Shown here: positions 39,849-54,200 of the stretch, piece by piece | How the letters are laid out: every line of letters starts with the position of its first letter | Numbering within the stretch: the stretch's first letter is position 1 | Assembly: GCA_002943765.1 (NCBI GenBank) | Contig: PQWQ01000001.1 | Span: 2,577,501 to 2,641,500 of the forward strand | Direction of reading: 5' to 3' | DNA: 64,000 nt | From: Psoroptes ovis | Taxonomy: Eukaryota; Arthropoda; Arachnida; Sarcoptiformes; Psoroptidae | Notes under the pieces: model-generated | Told to the model about the DNA's origin: nothing | The model's input: the letters and a program-made list of their open reading frames with translations, nothing else | The model's database searches: none | Translations under genes and position numbers: made by a program

Positions 39849-41315
39849 TGAAATTTACACCAAATAAATTATTTTTTGAATCGTGATCATACATAAACTA
39901 TTATTATTAACTTGATTATTCCATTGAAAACTTGTAGAAAAGTGTAAAACAATAATTTCATGAAAATGTGCATGTGTTTTGGGTGAAACAAATCTGCCAA
40001 AAACTAAAAAAAATGAATTTGATAATTTTTTAATTTTTTAAATGTTGATTGTATATTTACATTAGCCATATTTACATTAGAAATGTTATTCATGTCAAAT
40101 TATCACTTTGATTTTTTTCGAATTTTGAATTTATTTCTCTGTATTTCGAGTCAAAACAAAATTCAGAAAAAAACAATTGATTGATCAAAGCTTCAATTCA
40201 ATGATTGAATCGTAAAATGAATTCAAATGAATTAATTTTACACGACAAAATGCATCGAAAAAATTTAGTCAGAAACGTTCAATTCAGTGAATCACAGTGA
40301 AAATTTTGGATCATCAAATTACCATCATCATCTTGGCTGTCATCGTTATTTGAAAATTTGACATATGATTCGTTGGTTTTTAGAGAATAATATGTGGTAA
40401 ATTCAAGTGTATTTCAATTCAAAGTACTTGAACAAACAAACATTATATTCAGTTTTGTTCATTGTCATACATATACGTAATATTTAGATGTCATGTTTCA
40501 ACAAAATCTTGAAATATTATTGTTTTCTCTGACAAATATGATCGATTTTGAATCAATAATTTTATCAGTAATCTGTGTCATGGAAAAACAAATAAAAATC
40601 AATAAAGTTGAGCCAAAAATTGAATTTTTTTTATTTTGAAGAGTTTATTTGTTCCGGTTATTTCCATCCATTATCATTTTTTTTCTTATTTTGATAATCA
40701 ATCGATGAAATAATAACGTTAAATCAATATGAATATTAATCAATATAAATATCATTACATTAGATGATAATTGTTGATGTTGTTTTCGAGGAAATCTTTC
40801 CAAAAGCTTTGAATATTGACTTTTGCTTCGCAGACAGAGCAAAACTATGAATTATGAAATTGAATGTCTGAAATTTAATTCATTGATAATTGGAAAATAA
40901 AATGAATATTCAACATGAAGGGCCACTGAACAAATCAATTCACAAATCAAACAATAACCTATCATATTTCGAAATTGATTTAGTGAAACCACACATTTCA
41001 ATCGTTTGATTGAATACATGAATGAATAAATTTTATTACTGCCAAAATTATAAAAAACTTGTATTGTTTTTTATTCATTTGTTTTATCATTCAAAAAATA
41101 ATTCCAATAATAATAATAATTATAATATTTATTAGTTCATAATTTATTTCCATATGAATAACATAATTTCATTTGAAGATCGATTTTTTTCTTTGACCAT
41201 TATCATTTCACTATCCTTTTGAATTGATCCAATAGATTCGAATCTAATTTGAATTGAAAAAAACGAAATTAGAATAAAATTAATTAAAAATAAGATTATT
41301 TTAACATTTGATAAC

Positions 41316-41333
41316 AAAAAAAAAAAAAAAAAA
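41316..41333 (+). repeat. Poly-A run
   Basis: 18 A residues in the gene-free region upstream of unc-4. Confidence 0.85.
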
Positions 41334-41734
41334 TTATCGAAATCATTATAATTGTGACAATCGATTCAAAATCAATTAATAAAAAAAATATTTTGCCCTA
41401 ATTTTAACAACAAACAATTTCATTGATTGATTCAAAATACATTTCGATTATCATTTCGGATAACGGAATTGAAAACGAAAACAAAGCAATTTTTTTTGTG
41501 GAAACAAATTAAATATTTTGTAGAAAAATCCATTGCATCCATCACAAAACATTTAATTTATTTTCAATAAAATTCATTTCCGATTTTCGAGTTGATTATC
41601 TTTACATTATCATTATTATTTTTATTATCACTTTTATAATTATTATTTCAACACTTTTACATTTCATTGTTTGTGTGTGTATGTGTCTGTTTTTATCAAT
41701 CTCGTCAAATCTATTGTAAATCAAAATTTGATAA

Positions 41735-41751
41735 TTTTTTTTTTTTTTTTT
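41735..41751 (+). repeat. Poly-T run
   Basis: 17 T residues in the gene-free region upstream of unc-4. Confidence 0.85.
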
Positions 41752-43166
41752 GTTTTGTTTCTGCTGAAATTCATTTAGCCATTGATTCATTTATTTATTT
41801 ATTCATTTTCATATTTTCTCCCTGATAAATTATAATAATAAAACTACAAATGAAATTGATTATTTTCATTATTTTTTCATTAATTCATTCATACACGTTT
41901 GATAATGATAATAATGTTTGTCCATGCATGCATGATTCAGTTTTCATTCGAATTCAACGTAAGATAATCTTGTAATATTTTTTCATTTTCAATATACGAT
42001 TTATTATCACAGTTTATACATCAGTCATTTTTTTCAGATATAAATGTATGTTTTGTACAATCATAATCAACCATTGTTATTATTGCTGGTGTTTTTGTTG
42101 TTGTTGTATTGCTTTATCTTTGATCTTTTAATCATTTTCATTCATTCCCCCTATTCAATCATTCATAAAAAATATATGAATTGCAATCATTGAAATATGG
42201 CCGATCACAAAAAAAAGTTATTAATACAAAAATTGAATGGAAATAATTTAAAATCATCATTTCGGATCGAGTTATATTGGCCGGTGTTTATTCATATTCA
42301 TGTTTATTTTGCTTCGAATCACCATTTCATACAATGGTGAGATATGATATTTTTGTTTTTACTCATCTTGTTTAGGAATGACATATAAAAAATCAGAAAT
42401 CTTTGAGAAATCTCTTGAAAAATCAATTCATCTAATCATACCATTGTTAATCAATCATCAATTCATGATGATAATAATTATCATTATTTCGGATTATGAA
42501 TCGATCATGATTTTCATCTAATCTTTCGATGGATTTCCAACAAACAAATGAAAAACAATAAATAAAAGGCATTCCAATAGAGAAATATCGATAATTGTAT
42601 GCGGGTTGATGCATACATATTCAGTCTAATACATAAGCCTTATATCTTAATTAACGAGTTTTTTTAGATTTTCTTGTCGCTTGATTTCATTTCATTCATC
42701 TTCGAAAAATTGAAATTCATCTACATAAATCAACACATGTAAATTGTGTATTCGCATATTTCAATTGTAATTGTAATTCAATTTCAATTCAAACGAACGA
42801 ACAACCTGAATAAAACACCAAAAAAGAAAGTGAGCAACACTAACATTCATAGATACCAAGGGTGATAATGATCGGAATACATTTTACATCGAAAACTTTC
42901 ATCAAAAAATAAAAAAAAATCAAATAAGCTTTCATCGTTCATAAGCGATAAATGATAAAAAAACAATGAAATTAATTAGTTTGATGAAAGCTTCATTTAT
43001 ATGGGATAAGGAGATGATAAAGATGAAGAAAAATTAAATGAAAATTGGCTAAAATATTTCAATGTGTATAGACTTGCATACATTACAGACACTGACTGAC
43101 ACACACACTGATAGACACAGAGGCACGAAAAAATAATTTTCAACAACAATTTTCACTGCTGCCCGT

Positions 43167-43191
43167 ACACACACACACACACACACACACA
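43167..43191 (+). repeat. (AC)n microsatellite
   Basis: About 12 AC units some 400 bp downstream of the ADAP1-like gene. Confidence 0.9.
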
Positions 43192-43572
43192 ACCGAAAGA
43201 TTTATGATCGAAAAAAAATGAAAAATGAATGATGAATGGTGATGATCAACGAGAAACAACAACGAAGAAGAAATTAAACAAAATTTATGATTTAAAGAGA
43301 TTTTACTTTGTAAAAGTGTAATTATAATACAATGAACTACATAAACAACAATGTCTAAACGACTTTGTTTATTTTCTTTGGAGATTAGAATATATGTATT
43401 TTGTATATTTTCATATGAACTATGAAATCAAAGTATATCTGAATCCATCTATCTTGTTCTGTATCTGTGTATGCGTAATTATGGATCAATGATTTTTTTT
43501 GTGATTTTTAATTAATTTAATTTTAAATTAAAATAATTATTTTTAATTGATTCGAAAAAGATAATTTTATAA

Positions 43573-45351
43573 TTATGAAGAAAACATAAACTTACTCCTT
43601 TTAATATAAGAATCACGAAGATCATTACGTGTTGATTCTTTCATTGCATCATTCGGTATTGATGATCGTCGATTAATCACCGAATCTAATGCTTGTATCC
43701 ATTGTTGCATTTCATCAGCTGTTTCAACGCCTAAACACCAATTTCGTCCTAATTATTTTTCATTTTTTTTTGTATTGTTTTATTTAATTGTTGATATTAT
43801 CAGTTAGATTTTTTATGATAATGATCATACATCATTATTGGAACAGATGATTTGAAAAAAAAAACAATTAAAATAGAAACAATTAATTGTTTAATTACGA
43901 ATTTTTTACAATTTTTAAAAATTCCCAAATTGAAATAAATTTTTGCTTTACAGCGCTATTTGCGCCTTCTGTGATCTGAATTTCTAGTTAATTTTGCTAA
44001 CATGAACATGAACTCGGTGGCTCCCGATCGCATTACCATTGCAAATTGATTGCAAATTCTCTTTAAAAGTTTCAAACTTTGCAGAATTTTTAAGTGATAA
44101 CTTCAAAATATTGATTGACTTGCTTTAGACATAATTTGAAGCTTTAATTGGTAAATATAATAAAATGTACTGACCTGGCGTAACCAATGTAAATGAATGT
44201 CCTTGTTCAAATTCTTTCATACCATTAATGATACCTGTTTGTACTGAATATCCTTCATTAGCATCACCAATAAATATTTCACCTTTCGGATAAGGTTCTA
44301 ATGGATGTTCTAGATACATTAATTTACGATTTTCATCCAATATAAACCAACGTTTTTTATATGAATCAGTTGAACGTGGACCGGTTTTCCAAAGATAACC
44401 TTCTTTTAAATAATCACGACATAGACATAATATTAATTCTTCCACAGGTACTTCAGGGAATGCTATCTGTAAATGGCGAAGTTTTGTTGCACGTATTGCC
44501 GTATACCAATCGATTATATCTTTTCCTGAATCACTATAAACAAAAATACTGCGAGTAAAACCTTCTTTGGTCCATGATATTTGTAATGCATTCGGGTTGT
44601 TTATTTTATTCGTACAAAATGTTACATTTGCTGATACAACTTTAATCACTGCTTTCGGTGTTTTGCTTGTCTAAGGCGTAAAATAAATAACGTTATTCGA
44701 TGTATCAAAGGCTTTGCATCTTCTCACATACTTCTTTGATGAAATATTTTAATGTTCCTTCGACCGATGATAAAACGAATTTTCGTGGTAAAAATTTTCC
44801 ATCTTCTTTACCACGTTTAAACAGGTAACCTTCTAAATAATCATCAGCATATGATGTCATTGGTTCCGATATGAATTCTTTACGTTCATATTTTGCACGA
44901 ATCCATTGTTCTCGTAAAACACTAATAGTCATTGGAATTAATCAAAAATTTATTATGCAAAATTAATCAATACATACTGTGGATCATGTGGATTAGGACG
45001 ACGATAATATAACGGTACATGACGTTCATAGTGAGCATTTGAACGACTATTGCCATTACTTTCCATTGTTTGTACATGTGCTATCTCCCAATTATCTAAT
45101 TTGAGGGATTTGATTCTACTAATATGAATACCTATTTTACGATGAATACTGAATTTTTCTCATTAAAATGAAAAATTAACCAATCAATTAATCAGTCAAA
45201 TCAGCAAGACATACCTTGCACATTGAGTACATAAAAATATACCGAGCGTATATGAACCCCATTCGGGACCATCATCACGACAATCGGCGCAATGTTGATT
45301 GCCTTCAATCTTAAGCAATTCAAATAAACGTCTGCGATTACTTTCGCTCAT
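43573..45351 (-). CDS. ADAP1-like ArfGAP with dual PH domains (centaurin-alpha)
   Basis: GTPase-activating protein for Arf small GTPases that in the family binds PIP3/inositol phosphates at the plasma membrane. Exons: 45351..45215, 45148..44978, 44921..44732, 44670..44175 and 43748..43573, all in phase; 389 codons against 374 for human ADAP1. The ArfGAP zinc finger is CADC...CTQC (Cys21, 24, 41, 44; CX2CX16CX2C). It is followed by SIHRKIGIHISRIKSLKLD, carrying the catalytic arginine (Arg49). LREQWIRAKYERKEFI links to PH1 (GYLFKRGKEDGKFLPRKFVL). PH2 contains LKEGYLWKTGP, KKRWFILDENRKLMY and GEIFIGDANEGYSV. Introns 1-3 are 56-66 bp; intron 4 is 426 bp. The 3' end is uncertain: the frame stops at 43573, but AGGA|GTAAGT just before it is a consensus donor, so another terminal exon is possible. 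AATAAA on the minus strand lies about 200 bp downstream (43368-43373). Confidence 0.9.
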
Positions 45352-46607
45352 CGTTATTGATTGATTTTATAATCAATTGATCAAATATTCGTTGTCAATT
45401 TTAAATAATTTATTTATGTGTCGATGAAATTTATGTGTCAAAAATAATTAATGAAAATAATTCACAAACACAAAGACAATAACTCATAGCTCAATGACGG
45501 CAAACACATAAACAAAATTCAAATGAAATAAGCCAAACAGCAAACAAGGTATGAATACATTTCCTATTTGTATCTGGTTGTATTTGGTGTATCTAGCTTT
45601 GATGATAGTCTTTCATTTGATGATAGAACTATACAACAAACATTAACCATATTGATTGAAGCATTTACTAAACAACAATAGTTTAGAAATCTGGAAGGAA
45701 ATGGTTTTTTTTTTCGTAAATCTTCAATTGAACTATGATTTTATTGAAACATATAACTGTAGCAGTAGCAATGGCAACAACAAATAAAAATAATTTCAAT
45801 GATATTTTTTTCATATATTTCATAAAATCTAGATTTATCAACAACAGGAAAAAATGGCACTCTAAATGAACAACAAAAAAATATAATTCCAATAAAAATA
45901 ACTTAGAACGACAATGGCAAAAGAAAAAACGTCATCAATATTCGCATAATATTATTCAATAAATAATTGATTAGAAAAATTCAAATTACAACATTCATGA
46001 TCAATATCTTTTGGGTTTTCAAAACAAAAACAGCAAGCAGCATAGCCATAATGTGATACTGTTGTTCACTATGTCCATTTCAATATGTATGAATCAATAT
46101 TGACAAGTGTCATCAATTAATGAATTGAATGAATTTTTCTAATAAAACATTTGCCTAATAATTTAAAATATTTTATTCAATTCTCAATAAAAACAAACGA
46201 AAATTTGGAATATTTAACAAAGTTTCGATATTTTAGTTATTAAATAATTTTAAAAATAATGAAAAACATCCAATTGACTTTATAATAATAATGATAACTT
46301 AAGATAATCATTATAAGTATTATTAAAATCTCAAATTAATTTTGGAGAAAAGAAAAATTTCGAATCCATTTCATTAATGTTCATATTGCAACAATTTATT
46401 ATCATTAAAATAATAATAAAATAATGAATAATTTTTTTTCGAATATTTTGGCCAATAGAAATCACGAACAATAATAATTGAAAAAAAATAATTTAATCTT
46501 GCTGAAGTATAATGAATTATCACTAAAAAAGAGTTATCAATTCAATATTATAAATAATGAATTATAGATTTGTTTGATTATCAATAAATCAATAAAAATC
46601 CGAATAA
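45352..46607. other. Intergenic spacer between the ADAP1-like gene and OSBP
   Basis: About 1.26 kb of AT-rich DNA between two minus-strand genes; it must include the 3' UTR of OSBP and the promoter of the ADAP1-like gene. A minus-strand AATAAA is visible at 46395-46400, about 210 bp after the OSBP stop. Nothing else was recognised. Confidence 0.6.
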
Positions 46608-49462
46608 TTATTCAATTGATTTATATTCATCAAGATAAATATCAGGACAATTGGCCCAATTTTGTGTCTCTTTACATTTCCAATATTCATTCGTAAACAT
46701 GTGTACTGGATTATCTGTTATTGGATCTTTCATTTTTTTAAACCAAACAGGCTCATACGGTACATATGGTAAACCATTGGCTGCAGCAGCTTCAGCTTCT
46801 TCTTCACGTTTACGTCGGGCAGCACGCTGTTTTTCTTCCAATTTACTTTTCACTTCATTAGCTTCATCCCAACGACATAGTTCCATTAATCTTTGATCTG
46901 GACGTAAACGACTATCAGTCGGCGCCACTCCATCTTCAGGTTCATTCAATTGCACTGCAAGTAATGTCATATTGTACATTTTCTCATATTCAGGGCTGTA
47001 AATTCAGTGAATTTACAAATAAGTTAATCATTATTGATCATTGAAAAAAACTTACGGTGGAAAGACACGTCTCCAAATCAATTTCGGTGTACCAGTTTCT
47101 ATCACAGGTTTATAACTTTTAGATGATAAACGTGTTGGATTCAAAACTTTGCATGCTTCCATTTTATTGTCCCAAGTACCATTCAACACCCATTTGATTG
47201 TTTCATCTTTGCTCATTACAACACCTGTTACCTGTTAAAAGAATTAAAAATATTAGCAATAGATTAATTGAAAGTTCAAAATTATTTCATACTTTTTTAG
47301 GCGTTTCACGACTAAAATAGCTATACGGATGAAATGTCAAATGACAAGAATCACCAGTTTTATGATTGATAATATTCATTTCACCATGATTATCGATCCA
47401 TAATTTACCAACAATAATATTATTAACGGTTGTATTCACTTTACGCCATGTATAATGATGCCCGGTCGCAGGGAATTCTAAATGCGTAATATCCAATGGA
47501 TTTATGAGCAAATATTTTCCACGAAATTTACTAGCCATGCCAAATTCACGCCAACAAATCCAATCGCGAGCTTGGCAATGTTGAGCAAGCATTGGCGGAT
47601 GATGACTCACCTTTTTTAAAAAATAAATTTTATTACATCGAATATGTCGTTGAATATTTAAATGAAAAACTGACCTGTTCAGAAATACATTTCCATCCTA
47701 GATCATCAGTGCGATCACATTCATATGTTTCACCTAACAGTGGATTGAAGGGTTTACTAGTACGATTGGCTGTGGTCGAATAACAAGTAACACTGAATAC
47801 GGCGACATAAACCATTTGCTCGAGTGGATCACTTATTTTGGCAGCTTTATGCAATAAATCAGCATATTCAAATTCTTCTGTCATTCGTTGTAACATCGAT
47901 AATGGTTCATTAAAATTGACTGGCATAGGTATTTTAGTCAATTCTTTGCCAATGCAATTCTTCATGATTGACCATAGATTTAAGCTATGATTAGGTCGAT
48001 ATGGAATTTTTGTACGTCTTTGTTTAATTGGTCGTTTAGTAGTGAAATCATTTGTCATTAAGGCAGAATCATTTGATGCTTGACTATCAGGTCTATCATT
48101 TTTACTACCATCAATATTGCTTGAAGATTGTGCATCTGACTGTTGCGATTGTTGTTGCTGTAGTTGCTGTTGTGACTGTCGTTGTTGCGATTGCTGTTGC
48201 TCCCTTTTTTGTTTGTTACTATTTGATGAAATGGATTTTCTAGTGACAACATCGATTTCAATTTCTTCATTACCTTCACTATGTGAATTGTTATATTCAT
48301 CGTATTCATCATTATCTTCTTCATCGTTGCTATTGCTACTATCATTTACTGAATTCAATTTTTTTCGATTATTCAATTTGTTATCATTTTTATCAAAATC
48401 AGAATTTTCACTAGCTGGTCGTTCAATGATAGGCGATGATGTCGATGGTTGTGAATGAACACGATGAGCTTTACCAGGGAATGTAACCGAAAATTCTGTT
48501 GCAGCATGCTCTTCTGCATCATAAAATTCTTCATCTTCAGTATTTTCATTTTCCGATTTATCTCTACGACTAGAAACACTGTGCTCAGATGTTGTATTAT
48601 ATTGTTCAATAGCACGTTGCTCTAAATGTGATTGTTGTTCCGCCAAAGTTTTTACTAAATCTTCAAGATTAGCACGAGTCTGTGATTCATGTTGTAACAT
48701 TATCTGCAATTTACCCATGTGTGATTGTGCACAATCATAAAATTCTAAATTTTCTTTAACAATTTGTGTATATGTTAAAAACAATACCGTTATGCGCTCT
48801 TTAATAGCACCAATTTTGCTTAAAAATTCTGGTGAACAATTCGATTCACTTTGTTCAAATTGATGAATGAGATTTTGAAACGCATTACATTGCTTTGATA
48901 GGAAATCTTTGCGTTGCTGCAAATTATTCAATTTTGTTTGCATTGTTTTTAGCATTGTTTGTATTTCACTGTAATTTTGCGTTGCATCAAAATAATCATA
49001 ATATTCAGCATCCATTTGCCGTATTAAACGAACTTTGGCCAATTCAATAGCTGATATCCAATTCTGTTTTTCCAATTCGTTGTGTGCACGTAAATGAAAT
49101 GTTTTAGGACCACTTGAAATATCAAACGATACACTGTCATCTGAATGTAAAATGACTGATTCAAGATGTATCGAACCTCGACATGATTGATTACATTCCA
49201 TCGGATTTCTGTTCAATTTGAAGTTGGAAATTATTCAAATATTATTCAAATCAAGGATAAAATCCTACCTGTAGTATGATAATTCTTTATTGGTAAGTAC
49301 AAAATATCTTTTTTGGTAACCTTTAATATAATTCGTCCATTTAAATAGCCAACCCTTCATCTCTGTGTGCGGTTGTGATTGCTGCTGTTGTTGCGGTTGT
49401 GACACATTAGATGTACGTGCCAATGATGATGTTGATGTGATTGAACTGCTATCGGTAGACAT
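46608..49462 (-). CDS. Osbp: Oxysterol-binding protein (OSBP)
   Basis: Lipid-transfer protein that in the family exchanges sterol and PI4P at ER-Golgi/endosome contact sites. Exons: 49462..49269, 49208..47675, 47610..47293, 47231..47056 and 46995..46608; introns 60-64 bp; 869 residues against about 807 in human OSBP. A Gln-rich leader precedes the PH domain (about 33-130: MKGWLFKWTNYIKGYQKRYF ... NWISAIELAKVRLI). A coiled-coil region follows. The FFAT motif is EFYDAEE (about 292-298), variant from EFFDAxE, and would bind VAP. After Gln-rich and acidic linkers comes the ORD: KELTKIPMPVNFNEPLSMLQ, NPLLGETYE and the signature EQVSHHPP across the exon 2/3 junction (residue 577). The C-terminus, NEYWKCKETQNWANCPDIYL, matches the OSBP tail. 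The start has a plausible context and no upstream in-frame alternative was found. Confidence 0.95.
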
Positions 49463-51236
49463 CTTTATTGATTATTTTCATTTAAATGATTGAATCTTTG
49501 ACTAGTCACAAATAAAATCGTTGAATTGGAAAAACTTGGAACTTCTCTTCTTTTCGATCTCAATATCTGAGAATATTAAGTTATGATTGATCGATTATGT
49601 TAAGGATGCGTAATTCGAATCACGTGTTATTCGAATTTTATTATTCAATATTCTGACCATAAAATCTAAGTAATAAAAGTAAAGAATTAAAGTACAAATT
49701 ATAAATTCAATGTCAGGAAATTTTATCAAATATCAATGTTTCTGGTCAATGTTATCTATTTTCAAAAGGAAAAAGACTTAACGAGGAAATAAAAAGCAAA
49801 TGACAATAACTGACTATTTTATTATTATTATTATTTTCTTTTCAACTAACGATACTGAAATTCGTAACAAACTTTAATTTCACAACAGAAAGAAAACCAG
49901 ACAATGTCATTGGTAAAATTAGCAAAAAATAATAATCATATTACATTATGTTTATGTCTAAATATTTTACTTTATTCAAGATATTATATCGATTATAATA
50001 ACCAGAACAACGATGATGATGATGATGATAATAATGATGATGATGACAATAATCAAAACATCATAACATAAATTAATAGAGTTGATATATTGTCATTTTT
50101 AAAATATGAAATATGCATTGATATAGCACATAATAATCTAATCAATTTGTGAAATAAATGTACATCCACACTCAGTGTGTTTGGAATATGTGCTATATTT
50201 GCTAAGATATGGAAATCAAAAACAAATAACAAAAAGACTTACTTTGATTTAAAATTGAATAAAATATTTAAAAAATCGAAGGAAAATCAATCAACTAATT
50301 GCTGCAGACATGTGTGATATTAGAGTGTTTTGTGGATATTTTAGTATGTAAACACATTAAAAATTCATTCATAAAATCATATCGATCAGAGAATTTATTG
50401 CGAAAAAAAATAGAAGATAATCAAATGGTCCAGAGTTATAGTAAAAATAAAAGCCAATATTTTGTTCCAAAATTTAGTAATTGCTTGTTGACGTTCACTA
50501 ATGTTGATTTCGATTTTAGAAGTTTCAATTTCAAGAAATTCTTGATTTTCATTGAAAAAATTATTGTTGCAATTATGATTGATTATTTATCATATATTCA
50601 TAATAATTAGTAATATTATTGTTTCATATTTTTTTCTATTGTTCACAGTGACTGAATATGCATATAATAAGATGATGGATTTTAATTAATTATATCATCA
50701 ACTCGTAAGCAATTAAAAACAATCGAATAAATAATCAAATAAAAAATTTATATTTTCAACATAAACAAACACTAAACACAACATATATAACACTAAAACA
50801 CGCAAGCAAATCATTCATAATTGGATTTCAATAGAAAAGAAAATATTCTCTGACTGATTATAAATACGAAAAAAGTCAGATAGAAAATATATGTGTATGT
50901 ATATGTGTGTATGCAAACACAAAATGCATCTTTGATATAGCGAAATCTTTTGATTTTATTTCAAACTAAAAATTGAATAAAAATGAATTTTCACTTATCA
51001 ATTTAAAAATAAAAATCATTATAAATAATTTAAATTCAAACAAGCATTACCAATAAATAAATAAAACAAATAATATTATCAATAAGTAAATAAATTAGAA
51101 AGAAACAATGCACACCATGAACAAAGTTTTTAAAGGGCATTTTTGATTTCAAATAATTTCACTTGATTGCAAAATATGATAATAAATGGCACGATTGTAG
51201 ATTGCTTTAAAGGGTTAAATGTTGAAGATATTGTTA
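49463..51236. other. Spacer between OSBP and NDST
   Basis: About 1.77 kb, AT-rich, with ATG/TAA microsatellites (for example about 50011-50045). It should contain the OSBP promoter/5' UTR and the NDST 3' UTR. No exon or RNA gene was recognised. Confidence 0.6.
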
Positions 51237-54200
51237 CTATGATTCGCCAGATAATTCATTCAATAGCCAATTCGGCAAATGTATTCTTAAACGATTTAAC
51301 AATTTTGATAGCACTAAATTATGATGCCAATAATAATGATGCAGATATCGATATGATAATTGATCAATAGTTGGATAATGTCTTCCTTTACTTTTGCCTA
51401 AACATTTAGTTGCATTTGTTTGTGTGTTGGAAATTATACAATAGAATCCTTTATGTTTATCGAAACGTATGCGATGTCGGTAATCAATGAATGGTTCAAG
51501 TTTAAGGAAATGTTGTATATTATTCATGATTTTGATTGGATTTTGTCTTAATTCTTCACCATCGATTATTGTTACCTGAAATATAGAAATATGAAATTAA
51601 TAATAATTGAGAAAAATAACATCATAAATTAATACCTGTTGTGTAGAAAAATATGAAAGCCAACGTTCAATGTGATTTGCATATAATCCAGGATTAATGC
51701 AACGATTGCGAAGATCTCGGATTTTTTTCATCGTATTTTTATCGATCAAATGTTTATCTTGAATATCAAGACTAACGATTTCATAAAATGTATAATCCAA
51801 TGCAACCGAAAGATTATGGGAACGCATATGCTGAAACCATGAATAAGCTCTTAATATTGGATTAATCAATATGATCACTATTTTTGCATGTGGTAACAAG
51901 GAATGAACACGTGACGGGACATGTTCATTATCGAAATAAGTACTACTTTTTTCAAAATAATGCATCGATTGTTCTTGATATGTAGGTGGTGTTCGAGCAA
52001 AATAATTACGCTGATTATGCACTGATGAATTGATTTGATTAATTGATGTATTTTGTAATGACACGTTAAATTTTTCTTGTAATTTATTCAATGGAAAAAA
52101 TTTCAAATACCAATTGATACCATTATGATAATTTTTTCCATTGAAAAATTGTATTTCCTCAAATGTATGATTACTTGGTATGCTTGCCAATAAAGATGGA
52201 TGCAATCGTAGGAATGTATATAATGCAGTTGAGCCAGTTTTTTGAGGTCCAACAATGATGAAACGTGGAAATTGATAACATGATTTTTCCAATGACCAAA
52301 TATTATAATGACGCTTATCATCGCAAGGGTTCTGTGAATATAAAATTAAGAAATTAAAATAAGGAATTACAATTTTGAAATAAACTAAATACCATCCAAA
52401 TAGGATCACGTTCTTCTGCATAGATTTGAAAATATTTTTTAGCCATTTGTATTGGTGGCAATGTCTGCAGTTCTAAATTGGTCCAACATTGGAGAAATTT
52501 GAGAACCGATTCAAAAGTATAAATTGCAAGACGATCATTCGCATAATTTGACTGATGGGTCATGAACACATTCACTTGATTGAATATGAATGAATAGAAT
52601 AAATCACCACCAAATATATTGGATTCTAATTTATTACGGCCACCTGGATATCGATCAATGAATATTGTATGAGTATAAAGACCACAAGTTTGTCGAGGCA
52701 ATATCATTATGTTTTTGTATATGAAGCCATGACGTAAATATGCTGGCCTCAAATGTGGATATTCTTCAGTACTTGACACTCGTACATTCCAAACATTCTT
52801 CCATGCTTCATAAAGTTGATCATGCACAGGATATACTCCTGAATGATGCGGTGATACAATATAATCACTGTCGACAGGAAGATTATTATTTGAAGCGAAT
52901 TCTCGATTGGCAATAAGTTCATTTTCAATAGCAGTTTGATTAGTTGTCATATGTGCTTGACTGTGTGAATATGTATGACAGAACCAACGAAAATGTTTAG
53001 CCATACGGATCATGTGATCATCACCTTCATTTTCTGCATCGAATCCGCGATGAAAATATTTACCAGAAAATCCCACATTGAATCGGAATTCCGGAATAAA
53101 ACGTTGAAGGCGACTTTGAAATTCGATCAATGCATCAACATCGGCTTTTTTGAGTCGAGTTCCACGCTCTCCGACAAATATATCATCAATATCAATTTGA
53201 ACATAACGTTTTAGAGGTAGACTTAATTTTCCGTGAGAAAGATAACGTAAAAAATCGATTAATAATAATTTATGAAGCCAATGATCAAAACCATTGCCGA
53301 AAAGTACTCGTCGTAGGCCATCATATGACCCATTATCAAGTAATACTGTTGTCATAAGATGATTATTATAATTTTCATAATAATGGTCAAAATTTTCTTT
53401 TGATTGTGCGGAATGAATATGACTATGATTCAATGTTGAATATCGATAACCACCAGGATATGTATCAACGAAAAAATCTTTGACCAAAGCTTGAGCTATT
53501 GGAATAAATGATTTGGAATATTTTGTCGAATTAGGCACCACGAATACATGCCAATCATCACCAATGATAGGTCCAAGACTAACTGTTCCTGCACGTGTAA
53601 TGTGTAAAACATTTGTAGCTGCTGGATTAAGTTGATAATCTTTAAGTTTATAACCACTTTTGATTTTTACAGGGTAATTTATATCAAAAAATTTGGTTGA
53701 GATTGTCGATGATGGATATGATTGATTATTTGTATGATTGTTATTAGCAATGAAACCTATGAGTCCGACGTTGAATTGCCTGCAATACTCATCGAGTAAT
53801 CTACGATTGTATTGATTTAAATTGAAATATTTATAGATGTTTTCGAATATAATCACTGAATATTTTCCTTTATCTTGACTAACAAATGAAGACGTCGAGA
53901 ATGATCTCATCAATGGTTCAGCTTTATATTTGAACCTTTGAGATTCAAATACTTCAATTAATTGTTTGCCAAGGTGTGAATATTGCGTTTCGATAAATAA
54001 CAATATTTTACTATCAGATCGTAATCGATTATTGAACGATGATGACGATATTGTTGATGAAGATAACGACGAAGAAATCGATAATGATTTGAATCTTGTC
54101 GATAGTAATAACTGTTCATAATTATTCAGCGAATTTTTAGATGGATTTTTCAAGTGAAAACAATAGAAATTGACATTAGGTGGTATTCTAATCCATCTAT

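Larger units (their letters stand above)
33659..43572. other. Gene-free 9.9-kb region upstream of unc-4
   Basis: No exon, RNA gene or long open frame could be supported. It contains two ~71-bp MITEs (38477-38547, 39778-39848), a paired CACGTG inverted repeat (37185-37213), an AAGGTTTT minisatellite (37895-38027), a GC-rich hairpin (about 34999-35022), poly-A/T runs and (AC)n. It lies 5' of unc-4 and 3' of the ADAP1-like gene. Because unc-4 is a developmental regulator, enhancers and 5' UTR exons may be here, but none can be read directly. Confidence 0.6.
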
